Made by a program: the position numbers and the translations under genes
Notes under the pieces: model-generated
What the model was told of the DNA's origin: nothing
What the model saw: the letters and a program-made list of their open reading frames with translations, nothing else
Databases searched by the model: none
Shown here: in pieces, positions 11,310 through 22,597 of the stretch
Layout: each line of letters opens with the position of its first letter
Position numbering within the stretch: the first letter of the stretch is position 1
Source: Gordionus sp. m RMFG-2023
Taxonomy: Eukaryota > Nematomorpha > Gordioida > Chordodea > Parachordodidae
Direction of reading: 5' to 3'
Assembly (NCBI RefSeq): GCF_954871325.1
Contig: NC_088775.1
Location: forward strand, 92,915,655 to 92,979,654
DNA length: 64,000 nucleotides

Positions 11310-12010
11310 ATGTTTAACATTTATTGAATGAATTAGGCCCAAATGATAGGTGAATTAAAATTTGATATATCGACATTATATTTTTAAAATGACTTGTAAG
11401 TTACGGCAATAATTTCGGATTTAGCAATATCGAGTCGGTAATCGGACCGGATCGGTTTTCAATAATTGGTATCCGGTATATTCCTATATATATATATCAT
11501 ACTCATTTTTAACCTTAAAGCTTTGGCGTATTTCTGCAGCGCGGAATCGTAGTTTTGCTTCTTGAACAAAATTTTGCCAAAGTATTTTATGTGAGTCACG
11601 ACGCTTAAAATGCCTTGAACCTTGAGAGAGATTTTACCAGAAAAAAAATAATAACTGTAGAATGGGTTTAGAGTAAGTATTCTTTTTCTTTGGTTCTTAT
11701 TGGTTAACAATTTATTAGGGATGTTGGTTCAGATCAGCTGTTGTTAACAAACAGTAGGTTCCAAAATAGACTCGTAGATTTTTATAATGGCTAATAAATG
11801 CTAAACGCGCATATGTTGAATAAGAATCCTTAAATGTAATTTAACGCTAGAAACCTTTCACCTTTTAAAAAGGTACTTTTAGAAATGTAACGAAATACTT
11901 TTTTCCAGAGTATTTCGCTCGCCCTTGAGGGGTTACTACCCGCCTAACTCATTGCGGGAAATGATCTTGATTTGATGTCCACTTAAAAATATTTTAGCAT
12001 AAAAAAAATA
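11310..12010. other. Intergenic stretch
   Basis: Contains a weakly related MITE-like block on the opposite strand (about 11500-11700). No exon is supported. Confidence 0.35.
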
Positions 12011-12014
12011 CATT

Positions 12015-12155
12015 GGTGAAAAGAAGTAGATTGCTATTATTCAATTCATCCTCCGGCCATTCGGCATACATGTCCCTGATTCCGTGGTCTCCTATGGTAT
12101 TGCTATTATCTGAACACGTGACATCGTGGATTCCACAATCGTTTATCTTGCATTC
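12015..12155 (-). CDS. Candidate internal exon, unidentified protein
   Basis: On the minus strand, a polypyrimidine tract ending in CTCCTATAG is followed by an open segment of about 45 codons. It has balanced base use, clearly higher in GC than its surroundings, and includes two cysteines and DMYAEWPEDELN. A GT donor is possible near 12015 but not certain. No partner exon or protein family was recognised. Confidence 0.35.
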
Positions 12156-12331
12156 CTATAGGAGAAAAAAAAATATTCCGTGAAATTTAGCCATGATTGT
12201 CAAATTATTATTTTTTTTTTAAGGTGCCGAGGCTAATGTTAAATACAATTTGCCTAAACAATAAGGCGATATTCTATACATCATTCCCCCGAGAAGGAAA
12301 CCAAGTTGGCTTCGGAAAGAGAAAAAATTTA

Positions 12332-12379
12332 GTCCGTGCTGGGATTCGAACCCAGTACTATCAGATGGCCGCCACAGAC
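12332..12379 (-). ncRNA. Truncated tRNA-like relic with paired acceptor stem
   Basis: On the minus strand GTCTGTG and CACGGAC can pair as an acceptor stem. They flank a perfect T-arm, CTGGG-TTCGAAT-CCCAG, but only about 17 nt separate them, so the D and anticodon arms are not both present. A run of T follows. It is probably a SINE head or a deleted tRNA. Confidence 0.5.
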
Positions 12380-12770
12380 GTTATAATAATATAACCAAAT
12401 CGGTTCAATATATCCTTTCATTTTTATAAAAATTTGTCCGAGTTCCGGTTTGGCGCGAGATTTTGAAACGGGTCGGGTGGAGTTTAGAGCGGGTTCGGTT
12501 TAAAAATAAAAATTTATGGTTAAAAATTAGTTTCGAAAAGTTTTTCTTTTACCCGTAAAAATTATGTGTATACAAAATAAAAAGACGACATTAGTATCGC
12601 GAATACTTGTATCTGAGATACAAGATTCTTTAGAATCTTTTTTTGACATTTTTAATAAGATACTAGACTATGTATCTAGATTCTATTTCCGGTAGACCTG
12701 GCCAACTCTGCATCTATTTGAAAAAGCTAATTCAAGCGTAGCGTATAATAATTAATATATCTCCCAATAA

Positions 12771-12986
12771 ATTATTGTTTATTCTAGATCTATAGGGTTT
12801 GATAATATAAGTTTTAACAAAGAAAACGCTGCGTTTTCAACGTGGATTTGCGTGGCCGAAAACTGCGTTATGACCACTCGAGAATGTTTTAAAAATTTCG
12901 GGCCTGAGTTATCTTCATTCGGTTCCCACATCAATGTATATTCCCTAGTCTTGGTCTATTCTACATCTAAAATGAATATCCAATAG
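12771..12986 (+). CDS. Candidate exon or short ORF, unidentified
   Basis: The frame is open for 71 codons and ends in TAG. The part from about 12822 to 12960 is about half G+C in a roughly 30% background. It encodes FSTWICVAENC followed by a second cysteine-containing stretch. An AG acceptor precedes the GC-rich part at 12821-12822. The start 'TWICVAE' faintly recalls c-type lysozymes (...NWMCLAK...), but the rest does not fit. Unassigned. Confidence 0.3.
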   Translation: MIVYSRSIGFDNISFNKENAAFSTWICVAENCVMTTRECFKNFGPELSSFGSHINVYSLVLVYSTSKMNIQ

Positions 12987-13339
12987 AGGGCGAACAATAG
13001 ATTAATTATACTGAAGTTAATTTATCTAGCCTAAGAAACATGTTAATAAAGTACAATTCTTTCGTCATTTTGTTGAGCAATGTATCTTCCCAGGATTTAT
13101 ACTCTTTTTTTTTCTCTGCCTCAAACATAGCAGTTAGTCGTTATGAATTGTATACCATCATAAAATACTAATTCCATCACCCACGTTTTTCCGCATTCAC
13201 GTTCATAACCAAAAGAGTGTCTTCTACTTCTGATACTAAAATTTGGCATCCAAGATCCAAATTCCAGGGGCAGAAAGTAATAAAAAATATCTAATGATAG
13301 TCACGTGCCCGTACTTTCATGCTATTTGCTAATGCATTG

Positions 13340-13575
13340 GCAAGAGGAGTGTATCGTCATCAAAAATTTTAAACTATTCCTATGACTGAGGCGAACTTTA
13401 TTAAAGAATCGCCTGATCATCGAGATATAAGGAACATGAGAATATTCACTATGCGGGTTGCCAAGATGGTGGCTCCAGCTGATTCGCATTCAACGACGAT
13501 ATCAAAATGCGTTATCGTAAACGCGTCGTCAGTCCAGGTATTATTATATGACATTGCGTTCAATATACAAATAGA
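13340..13575 (+). mobile_element. piggyBac-like MITE, partial copy
   Basis: It shares the blocks 'cgcctgatcatcgaga', 'ggtggctccagctgattcgc' and 'aggtattattatatgaca' with the copies at 30541 and 53910. The right end aligns with the TTAA-bearing terminus of 30541. The left part is missing. Confidence 0.55.
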
Positions 13576-13719
13576 TTCTAGTCTATATACATTTTTTTTT
13601 TGGTCAAATTATAGTTTTATTCTTTGAAATATAACATTACAAGAGAACATAAAATAGCGATTAAAATTATGTCTTTTCCAATAATTTTGCAAGTGTTTCG
13701 TAGTTATAACAAGATGCAT

Positions 13720-13800
13720 TAGAGATCAAGAAATCACAACTCGACTCCTAACCGGCCCGAAACCCGTTCAGGACCGGATAAGGTCTATTGCAGATCACTA
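13720..13800. mobile_element. Short GC-rich hAT-type MITE, TAGAGATC family
   Basis: An 81-bp element runs from TAGAGATC to TTGCAGATCACTA and holds 'accggcccgaaacccg'. The flanks AGATGCAT and AGACGCCT match at 6 of 8 bases, consistent with an aged 8-bp duplication. Confidence 0.65.
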
Positions 13801-14006
13801 AGACGCCTACCTAACAAATTACGCAAAAATTTATACCCAGATAAAAAAAAAGTATAAAGAAGGTATATTTTAATCTTTATTTTTCCTTCCTATTTCTTTT
13901 AATCTATTTTTTTCATAAATTTCAACAATTTTATTATTTTTTTTGTGGCATGGTTGTTATCTAGATCCTACAAAAATATATGTTTAAAAAAATAATATTA
14001 AAGCTT

Positions 14007-14030
14007 GAAAGAAAGAAAGAAAGAAAGAAA
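14007..14030. repeat. (GAAA)n microsatellite
   Basis: Six perfect GAAA units. Confidence 0.95.
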
Positions 14031-14129
14031 AAATTGATAATATGTCATTTTAACAATTTTTATGCGAGTCAAATAACTTTATCTTAAAAATAAATTTTAA
14101 AAAAATATAAAAACGTTTTCCAAACCTGG

Positions 14130-14405
14130 TCAAACACTATATGTTAGCATCAATGTGTTATTTTATTTTTAAAAAACACTTTTTGATGGAGTTTTTAAAT
14201 AATTTTAAAAATAAATCTGATTTTTCCAGAAATGTTCATGTTCGGGAAATACCTACCCTATGAATTTAGGATAATTTTTCCAAGAACTTTTAAACTTAAT
14301 AAAATTTATCCAAATATTTCATATATAAATTATAAAATTGACTCAATGGTTAATGGCAAAATTGTCTATAATTCATAAGATAGGCATTCCAAACATGATG
14401 GAGTA
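14130..14405. repeat. Dispersed palindromic repeat
   Basis: It shares 'gttagcatcaatgtgttattt' at the left and 'attcataagataggcattcc' at the right with segments at about 32830-32960 and 56865-56985. The centre has an inverted partner ('ggaaatacctaccctatgaatt'). A non-coding MITE-like unit; its termini are not defined. Confidence 0.45.
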
Positions 14406-14473
14406 TATTTCCAGGTAAAATCTGATTTTTAAATTTAAATTTATCATTTAAATATAAAGTAGTATCTGCCTAG

Positions 14474-14584
14474 CAGATCATTCAAGAAGTGATTAACTTG
14501 TACGCTGACATTGACATCCACCAAGAAGGAAAAAAACATCCATCACAATATTTCAAGGCAAGGGTCAGGAGATTCAAGTGCTAA
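14474..14584 (+). CDS. Candidate terminal exon, unidentified protein
   Basis: After a TAG/CAG acceptor there are about 36 open codons followed by TAA. The peptide includes INLYADIDIHQEGKKHPSQY and ends KARVRRFKC. It is basic and reads like a conserved C-terminus. An upstream in-frame TAG at 14471-14473 requires splicing at this point. I did not find the upstream exon, and I cannot name the family. Confidence 0.45.
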   Translation, partial: QIIQEVINLYADIDIHQEGKKHPSQYFKARVRRFKC

Positions 14585-15374
14585 GAAATTGAGTGGAAAA
14601 GTTTATAACATTCCTTAAAAGGGGGGTTCCATTGTTTATTAAACTGATCATTTTTAAAAAAAAATGCTGAAAAACAATAATAAGTTGACCAATATGCTTG
14701 TTACTATTTAAAACATATAAAAAAAAATACAAAACATGTCAATTTGTAGGCACTATAAGTGTATTGGTTTTAAAATAGTATTTGTAAGTAAAAATCTTTT
14801 CCAAAAATGAAAAAAATTATTTTTCTATATTTCCAAAACTATTTTTCAAAAGGAACTCCTGGTAGCAAACATTACAAAAAAATATAACATGCTAAATAAC
14901 ATTATTTTAAAAACGATTAAACCGGGGTCAAGTTGCATAAGAATCCACAAGATTGAATTGTAAAGTTTTGAATAATATTGAAGAAAAATATGAAGAATAT
15001 TAATTTAATCTTTTGAAAGTGAGAGAGAAAAAAAATATGTTAAATAAATCATTTTTATTTAAAATTATAAAATAAATGTATACATTAAAATATTCTTAAA
15101 TTTGCTAAGAGTTTAGAAGATATCACTGAGAAACCCAGTGATTAGAAGAATCAAAAACAAGATTTTCCCCAAATGTTTTTATAAGAAATTTTAAAATGGT
15201 TAGTTTAGTTCAAAAGTTTTTTTAAATCTAATAAATATGAAGGGTAATTCAAATTATTATACAGCTGTATTTTGTATATAAAATTTATTGAAAAATGCAT
15301 GCTTATTTAATTTAACACAATAGGTTTCACTAATAATTATTCATCAATATTGGAATATAATATCAAGGTTTTCA

Positions 15375-16048
15375 TCAATGAACCTTTAAAGGAGAACCAT
15401 TAAGAAGAGTTTCAAGCTCCTGGATTTGTTTCACAACTCCCATACCTTTATATATATGACCAAATATAAAATATTGGCAACCATTTAATAGGGATAAAGG
15501 ACAAGTTGTGATTATATAAAAATAATTTCCATTTTTCTCTCTTTCGTCAATAATGCACAGGAGGCCAATTTTATTGAGCTTTGAATAAAAAAAATATATT
15601 AAATTATCAGAATATTCAATTTTAATAGTACCAAGTTAGGAAATAGTTTGGAAGCATCTGCGATATTGTAGTGATCTTTTAAATTAGTTTGAGGGTTTAA
15701 TGCCCCTATGTGGATATATTTGTCAGGATAAACTGAAATGTATTAAATAAAAGTAGAATTTAAAATACAATTTACTTGTATTTATTTTGGATCCCTTATA
15801 AAAGATGTAGGAATTTTCAGTATTTAGTGTTTCAGGAGAATTTTCTGGCTCAAGCCTGGAAAAGCCTGAACATAAGGCCAAAAAGTGTTCACATATCTTA
15901 GGGCAAACGTCATCAAATAATTCAATTATAATCTTTCCGACTAATAACATACGTGTTAAATTATATATAAATCAAGATTACTTATTATATCGCTTATTGC
16001 TATTTCCAAAAAAACTTGAGGTCGAGTTATGATTTTATCTACATCCAT
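15375..16048 (-). CDS. Divergent cyclophilin (peptidyl-prolyl isomerase fold), complete, 4 exons
   Basis: The exons on the minus strand are 16048-15982, 15940-15776, 15732-15632 and 15578-15375 (TGA at 15377-15375). The introns are 41, 43 and 53 bp, all GT...AG, and all phases are consistent. The product is 178 residues, close to the ~165 of single-domain cyclophilins. Visible landmarks are PQVFLEIAISD, IIIELFDDVCPKICEHFLALCSG (read as two blocks), YKGSK, a GLL block, a GNYFYIITT block and YFIFGHI. An insertion between ALCSG and YKGSK resembles the loop of cyclophilin-40/PPIL6-type proteins. The residues that line the active site in human cyclophilin A are nearly all replaced: R55 is T, F60 is K, M61 is Y, Q63 is H, W121 is S and H126 is Q. 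The fold is therefore recognisable, but isomerase activity is unlikely. The gene lies head to head with RPAC2. I infer a non-catalytic or strongly derived cyclophilin, or one that is decaying but still open. Confidence 0.85.
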
Positions 16049-16668
16049 CCTAAAATAAGATGAGAAGTGACTGCGATGATGACACATGCAACATAATGGA
16101 ATTTTACCTCAGGTTATGTCCAATTTCCTATTTATTGATTAGCTTTATTTTGATGAGTAATAATTTGTTGGACATTTAACCAAAAAAAGTTAAACAAATA
16201 ATTTTAGACGTAAAGGCAGATTAAAGCATCTAAAAAAAACCCCTTTATAAAGTTATAAACTATAATTTTATAATTACCATTATTGTCATCAAGAGCTTTA
16301 TAATATAATATTTTTTATATTGGTTTTTAAATTTAATTTTATTATAAATTTTTTTAATATTTGTATATTTTAAAATATAATTACTCATTGAGAACTTGTA
16401 GTCCCACCTCCTTTTTTATATAATATTGTTTTATTTTATTTTATATTTGATATATTAATTATAATATCAATTTTATTTCTATATATATTTTTAAAATTTA
16501 GAAAAAATAGGCATAATTGGGATTTTACTCCGTTTGATTCTCATTTAAACATTTGATTGACATTTTATTTACGACATGAAATAATTTTAAGATTTTCTAA
16601 TAAGTCAAAGATTACATTTTTTATGGGAATCATCATTCAAAATTTTTATTAGCTCCACATTTATTTTC
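16049..16668. promoter_or_regulatory. Divergent intergenic region between cyclophilin and RPAC2
   Basis: 620 bp separate the two divergent start codons. No TATA box or other specific motif is called with confidence. The region is AT-rich and has no ORF. Confidence 0.4.
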
Positions 16669-19600
16669 ATGGAAGAAAAACCTAGCTTTGAAATAGTAAA
16701 CTAATTTTATAACTAAAATTGAATATCAATAATTAGATCCATATTGAAGATGATAATCCCAGAGCAAAAACATTTATTCTACATAAAGAGGATCACACTT
16801 TAGGAAATGCTTTATGTAGAATTATAACCAAGATGTCAATATATTTTTTTCATATTTAGTATTATGTTTTTTTCAATAGGCCTGATGTTGAATTCTGTGG
16901 GTATACCATTCCTCATCCATCTGAACATAAAATTAATATAAGGATACAAACATATAGTATGCAAAATTTTTATATACAACATAAAATTAATAATTATACA
17001 ATTTAATTATTATACAGCTATTAATGGATTCTTAATTAGTTGTTAAATGGCCTGATTTGGGTAGATTTTTAAAAACAGCCAGATTAAAATTTTAGACAAA
17101 TAATGTAATATAACCTTAGAGATTTTTCTCATAGATGGCAGAGAGGTTTGAATCTCTATTTACTGAATCTTGAGGTTTACATAATATTAACTTTGTTATT
17201 TTTTACCCCATTGGGTATTAAATTCAATACTTTTATAGGATGTAAAAATAAAGACATTAATTCCTCAGTTTTTAAATATTTACCAAAATTATTAAAACCA
17301 TCCCCTATCATAGAACTTTCTTCAATAGGGGTAGTTTTAATGTCTAAAGCTATTTTAGACTGATAAAATGCTATAGATGTCGAAGGCTGATTGGACAGAG
17401 AAAGTGGTATATATAAATTTTCAGCAAAATTTTTAGATTGAGCTTTGATTGAACTTTTAACTCTCCATACACAAAATTAGTAGGAGAAAATATACTACAC
17501 GTCCAAAATCTTAATTGGGTCATTTAAAAATTGACTTAAATCAAGATGACTAGCAACACTATTATTATTAATATAAGCTTTTTAATATCTCTTTGAATTG
17601 TGAAGTAAAAAAACTTTCATTTATGGTGCTTTTCATTGTTTTTGAGCATCCCAGAGATGTAACATGGTTCTCAGCCAAAATTTTAACCTGATGTTAGTGG
17701 CTGATACTCAAAAATTATAAATAACATTCATAAATTAAATTTAAAATATTAATTTATGTAAAAATAATTATAAACCACCAAAAACAAAAAAAGATGTTGT
17801 TAATCTATATTTACAATTTCTTTTTATAAACTTTGTGAATTACAATCTACGAACAAAATCTTCAAGCTTACCTAATATTCTTCTGGTTAAAATACTGATT
17901 GCCAGTTACAACAAATGTGCAAAATAGTCACACATTTGTGATATTTTTTGGGCATGCTAAAATACGTGTCCCCGTAAACTATGTGTCCCCAGTCAAATGG
18001 GTCTAATTTATATAATATTAATAAAAATCTTATTTCGCTTTATTAGATGAGTCAAAAATGTAAAGTTAAATATCTTGACAAAAATTTTCAGTAAAGAAAA
18101 TAAATATTATAATTTGCTTTCTTTATTAGGGCTATGTCCAATATTTTTTATTAAAAAAAGAGTTCAAAAACTTTCACAAATTTTAATGAAATAATATTTT
18201 AATTTTTATAAAATTCATAATTTTCTAGAAATTATGTTTTGGACATGTTTTTATTTATATATTTAATAAAGTTTCGAAAGTTTGTCAATTTAATTTTGAT
18301 ATTTTCTTGAACACAGACTTATAAATTTATGAAAATCAATTTTTTTTTCTTCTTATCAGTACAAGGTGGTTTAATATAGATTAATTTTTTTATCCTTTAA
18401 TTTATGAGTGTTAAACTTGTCAGGGAGTTAGACAAGATTTAATAAAGTAATTTTAAAAATTTTATTTATTTAATTTATTTAAAAAATATTTGACTGAAAA
18501 TACAATATATTTCTATCCTTTATATAGTATATTAAATCAATTTATAATAAAAAAATCTATTAAATAATTTACATCAAACTATCAAGTGAGGTTAATATTA
18601 ATTTAATATAAAGAATAAAAAAATCAATCTTTAAGGTTAATATTGAGTTAATAGATAGCGAAAAATTAAATAAAATTAATCAGGACATCGCAACATTCCA
18701 CCCTTTAAGAAATGAACTCCATTCCGGTTCTTCTTGGATGTAAATCTTTTAAGTTCATAACATAATCTCGATATCGCGTAGGCAATGCTTTAATTCTATT
18801 CGGCCTTTGACTGTTCAAACTCTGTTGTTGAATTTCTATATTTTCATTTCCCGCTGGTTCATCATCATTTCTCTGAGTTCCTAGGTATTGTATTATTAGT
18901 ATTTGTTTTCATCAGAGTACAAGGTATTGTATTTTTGGTATTTGTTTTCATATGAGTCATTTCATTACTAAAAGGTAAGATATTCGACCTTTTTTTGATT
19001 TGGTCTAAATGTCTTTTAATAATTCTGTTTCCTGTATCTATCTCATATAATAAATTCCCATTTTTGCGTTTTACCGTGCCTTTGTCCCATATATTATCCT
19101 TGAAGGTTTTATACCAAACTTTGTCACCATTCATGATATTTCTATTTGACGATAAATTACGATTAAATTCATGCACTTTATCTTCTTGTGGTTTGATCAA
19201 ATCTCATCTGGTTCTTATGGTTCTGTTGAACATCACTTCGCTTGGTATCTTGTTGGTTGTTGCGTTTGGTGTGTTGCGATAATTGATTAAAAACTTTTCT
19301 AAAGCTATATCTAGTCTATTTTATTATTACTTTCCATGTTCCTGTTCATGCATATTTTCATTGATCTTATCATTCGCTCACACTGACCATTGGACTGTTG
19401 GGGGTGAGGCGCGGTGAGAATGTGTTTAATTCCATGATCATTGCAAAATTTGTTGAACAAGTTGCTTGTAAAATTAGTATCATTATCACTGATTATTTTA
19501 TTGGGTATACCAAATAAGCTGATTATTTTTAACAATTCTTTGATTGTTAACTCAGTGGTTTCTCATTCTTCTAATGATAGGAAACTTGCTGAGTGCGTCA

Positions 19601-22536
19601 ACACATACCATGAAATTGCTACCTTCAAATTATGCAAAGTCGATGTGTACGCGTTCGAAGACATTTACAGCTGTTTCTCATGGGTTTTGTACATTATGTG
19701 TCCGAATATTTATTACACGTATCACAGTTTCTCACCTCCTGATCTATTTCAGCGTTTAGACTAGGCTACCACATATAATCTCTCGCCAATGATTTCGTTT
19801 TCCCACCACCTAGATGCCCTTTATGTAATTTTTGCAATATCTCCTTTCTCATATTTTTTGGTATTATCACCCTATAAAGGCAATTTCCCATAATACATAA
19901 TTCCGTTATCATATTGTTGTATGTTTTATTTTTTATCGTGTCACCGTTTCTAATATCGTTAATTACTTCCATTAATTCTCCGGCGTTAAAAGTTACTTTT
20001 TCTATCATTTTTGAGTTAATTGATATTTCCCATAAATCATTATTTTCTTTTGCATGGACCACAATAAGTATATCTTCTTCTGAAGATGTTAATGGCAATC
20101 TGGATAAACACCGTGTTGTGTTAACCCGCTCTATGTCTTATATCGAAGTCGTAAGCTCCCATTGCAATGTTCCATTTCTGTAACCTCATCGACATGGATG
20201 AATTTTCTTTCGATCTCTTGGAGATAATATAAATCAAGGGCTTGTGATCGGTGATGATGTAAATTATGTTCCGATCAGATATTCATGAAATCTTTTCATC
20301 GCAAAGATAATCGCCAACGCCTCGCGTTCAATGTTAGTGTAATTTCTTTCCGAATTAAGTTGCCAGACCCGCAAAACTGTTTGAAAATTCATGGTAATAG
20401 CTCGCCATGCCTATGAAATTAGATAATTCTTCTGAAATTTTTTGGTTCCGGCATATCTACAATTACTTTTTTTTTTATCATCATTGGGATGTATGCCATG
20501 TTTGTCTATATCATGTCCCAAAAAGCGTATTTTACCTTGCAGGAATAAACTTTTGTCGATAAGTACCCAGATGGGTTTTAATCAAACATTGCCTAAGCGA
20601 TATCGAGATTATGTTATGAACTTAGAAGATTTACATCCAAGAAGAATCGGAATGGAGTTCATTTCTTAAAGGGTAAAATGTTGTGATGTCCTGATTGATT
20701 TTCTTAATATTTATTTTTCGCTATCTATTAACTCAATATTAACCTTAAAGATTGATTTTTTTATTCTTTATATTAAATTAATATTAACCTCACTTGATAG
20801 TTTGATGTAAATTATTTAATAGATTTTTTATATATATATATATAAATTGATTTTATATACTAATATACTAAATAAAGAACAGAAATATATTGTATTTTTC
20901 GGTTAAATTTTTTTTAAAATTACTTTATTAAATCTCGTCTAACTCCCTGCCAACTTGAAAGGTTAAATAGTAACAAAAACTTGAAAAATTTTGAATTAGT
21001 ACCGAATATTCAAATTGAAAGAGATTCTTACAAATTAAAAGAGATAAATTATATGATAAAATTTGAAATTTGTGATTATAGAAAATAACGGAATAAACAT
21101 TAAAGAAAATAATGAAATAAAAACTTTTATAATTGATAAAAAAATTAAAAAAACTGTGAGAATAAAGAAACGTAAAACAAATATTATAAAGAAAGGCAAG
21201 GTGAACTGGATGTTAAAAAAGTTTTTAAGAATGTGATATGGAAATCATTTGTTGGAAGGCGAATTAAAATTCTTTTAAAGAACAATTTAAAAATAATTTG
21301 ATATGAAAAAGTTAAATGTCTCTCCGGAGTGGTTAATGATGCTTACTACCAAGTGAATGTATGGAAATATTCTAAATACCAACATAATTTGCTAAATACA
21401 GACCAAAATTTATTAAAATGTCATAAGACTTATTATTTAATATATTAATATGGAATCACGTGGTCGAGTCCGGCCTTCTATATATCATACCCCCAAGGAT
21501 GGAACCACCAAGTTAGAATAAGAAAAAAATATAATTATTATCGGGATTCGAACCCGTGACCATGGGATGAGTAAGCGAAGCTCTAACCGACTAGGCCATA
21601 GAGGCTTTCCAAAAATTACGATTTTTCAAATATATATTATAAATATATTTGGTAGTGCCTATCCAAATGAAAATAAACAAAATTCAAATATGATAGATGG
21701 TACCTTAAGGTACCAAGCATCATTAACCCTCCTTCGTATCCCTCCGCTGCCACAATGTTAAGGTTGGCAGGGAGTTAGACAAGTTATAATGAAATTTATT
21801 TAAAAAATATTTAACTGAAAATACAATATATTTCTGTTCTTTATATAGTATATAAAATCAATTTTATATATAAAAAAAATCTATTAAATAATTTGCATCT
21901 CAAACTATCAAGTGAGGTTAATATTAATTTAATATAAAGAATAAAAAAAAAATCAATCTTTAAGGTTAATATTGAGTTAATAGATATCGAAGAATAAACA
22001 TTAAAAATATCAATCAGGACATCACAACAATGAGTCACAATATACTATTTTTTGGGTAAACTTAAAAGTATTGGCCGATACAAACAGATAAATTGTGATA
22101 ATCGATTCAAATGTATCTGATTTTTTAATTTTGCCATGTTGGGATCTAAATCTCGATAGGAATGGAAAGCTTTTGTGATTCAATTAATTTTATTTGTGTA
22201 CTCTAGAGTTATTAAAAGACTTATAACAATTAATTGGATCTTTTAAGCTTTGTTACCTTCTTTTTTTTTAGTATACCTTAAATTATTCATACAAAATGCC
22301 TATCTTAATTTTATTAATACACAAGAAAAACCTGCTATTGAAATTCTCCAATCAGGGCTTCGAGAACTCAGCGAAGTTTGTAAACACGTGTTGACCACTT
22401 TCGAAGTATTTTTAATGTTCAATTACGATATCGCAATTTTTACAATACGACACGGAGTTGGGCCAAACATTTCCACAATTTTATTCTTGTTATCTTATAA
22501 AATTAGAGAAAAAAAAGCAGAAATAAAGTAATTTAA
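16669..22536 (+). CDS. POLR1D: DNA-directed RNA polymerases I and III subunit RPAC2
   Basis: This is the small alpha-like subunit (AC19) shared by RNA polymerases I and III; with RPAC1 it forms the assembly platform of the nuclear enzymes. The exons are 16669-16695 (MEEKPSFEI), 16737-16834, 16880-16956, 22326-22405 and probably 22507-22536. The introns are 41, 45, 5369 and about 101 bp, with phases 0, 2, 1 and 0 agreeing throughout. Signature blocks are [41 protein letters not shown] and [13 protein letters not shown], which match the dimerisation domain of RPAC2 proteins. The predicted length is 103 residues against 133 in human; the difference is in the variable ends. The last short exon (RKKSRNKVI, then stop) is the least certain part. 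The 5.4 kb third intron carries a gypsy-type fossil. Confidence 0.88.
17035..17180. mobile_element. MITE remnant, TAGTGTTGTTAAAC family
   Basis: It starts 'tagttgttaaatggcctgatttggg', followed by 'gccagattaaaattttag' and 'gagattt', aligning with the copy at 47472. It lies inside RPAC2 intron 3. Ends uncertain. Confidence 0.45.
17181..18417. other. RPAC2 intron 3, AT-rich
   Basis: Apart from a further TAGTGTTG-family scrap near 17850-17960, no gene or complete element is visible. An ORF at 17148-17363 has no recognisable motif. Confidence 0.4.
18418..22031 (-). mobile_element. Gypsy-type (Ty3) LTR fossil, rearranged, inside RPAC2 intron 3
   Basis: The minus-strand pol remnants lie in the expected order: an RNase H-like part (about 20220-20450), a zinc-binding integrase N-terminus (about 19770-20100), an integrase core (about 19310-19600) and an integrase C-terminus (about 18960-19200). 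LTR copies of about 270-280 bp lie at 18418-18695 and 21765-22031 (same orientation) and at 20679-20954 (inverse). A purine-rich tract, AAAGGGTGGAA, abuts the 3' LTR. About 100 bp of the 3' end of the coding region plus LTR is duplicated in inverse orientation at 20575-20954. The element is broken in several places, and the divergence between its LTRs suggests it is not recent. Confidence 0.85.
21445..21606 (-). mobile_element. tRNA-derived SINE-like unit
   Basis: The minus strand at 21606-21541 carries a good A box (TGGCCTAGTCGG) and B box (GGTTCGAATCC) with a paired T arm. The acceptor stem cannot form (GCCTCTA against ATAATAA) and the anticodon arm is poor. A non-tRNA tail continues to about 21445. 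It lies within the 5' part of the gypsy-type fossil, so it probably inserted later. Confidence 0.55.
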
Positions 22537-22597
22537 TGTAAAAATTTTGATCCGTTTAAAATGAATAAGGCACCGTTTTAATTTAAAATATAAAAAT

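Noticed and set aside
12600-12715. Another CAGAGTTGTTAAA-family MITE
   Set aside because: The TATCTAGA blocks are similar, but the termini and flanking duplication are missing.
18995-20183. Plus-strand ORFs between 18995 and 20183
   Set aside because: They are antisense to the minus-strand pol remnants of the gypsy-type fossil.
21541-21606. Functional tRNA gene on the minus strand
   Set aside because: The A and B boxes and T arm are good, but the acceptor stem cannot pair and the anticodon arm is poor.
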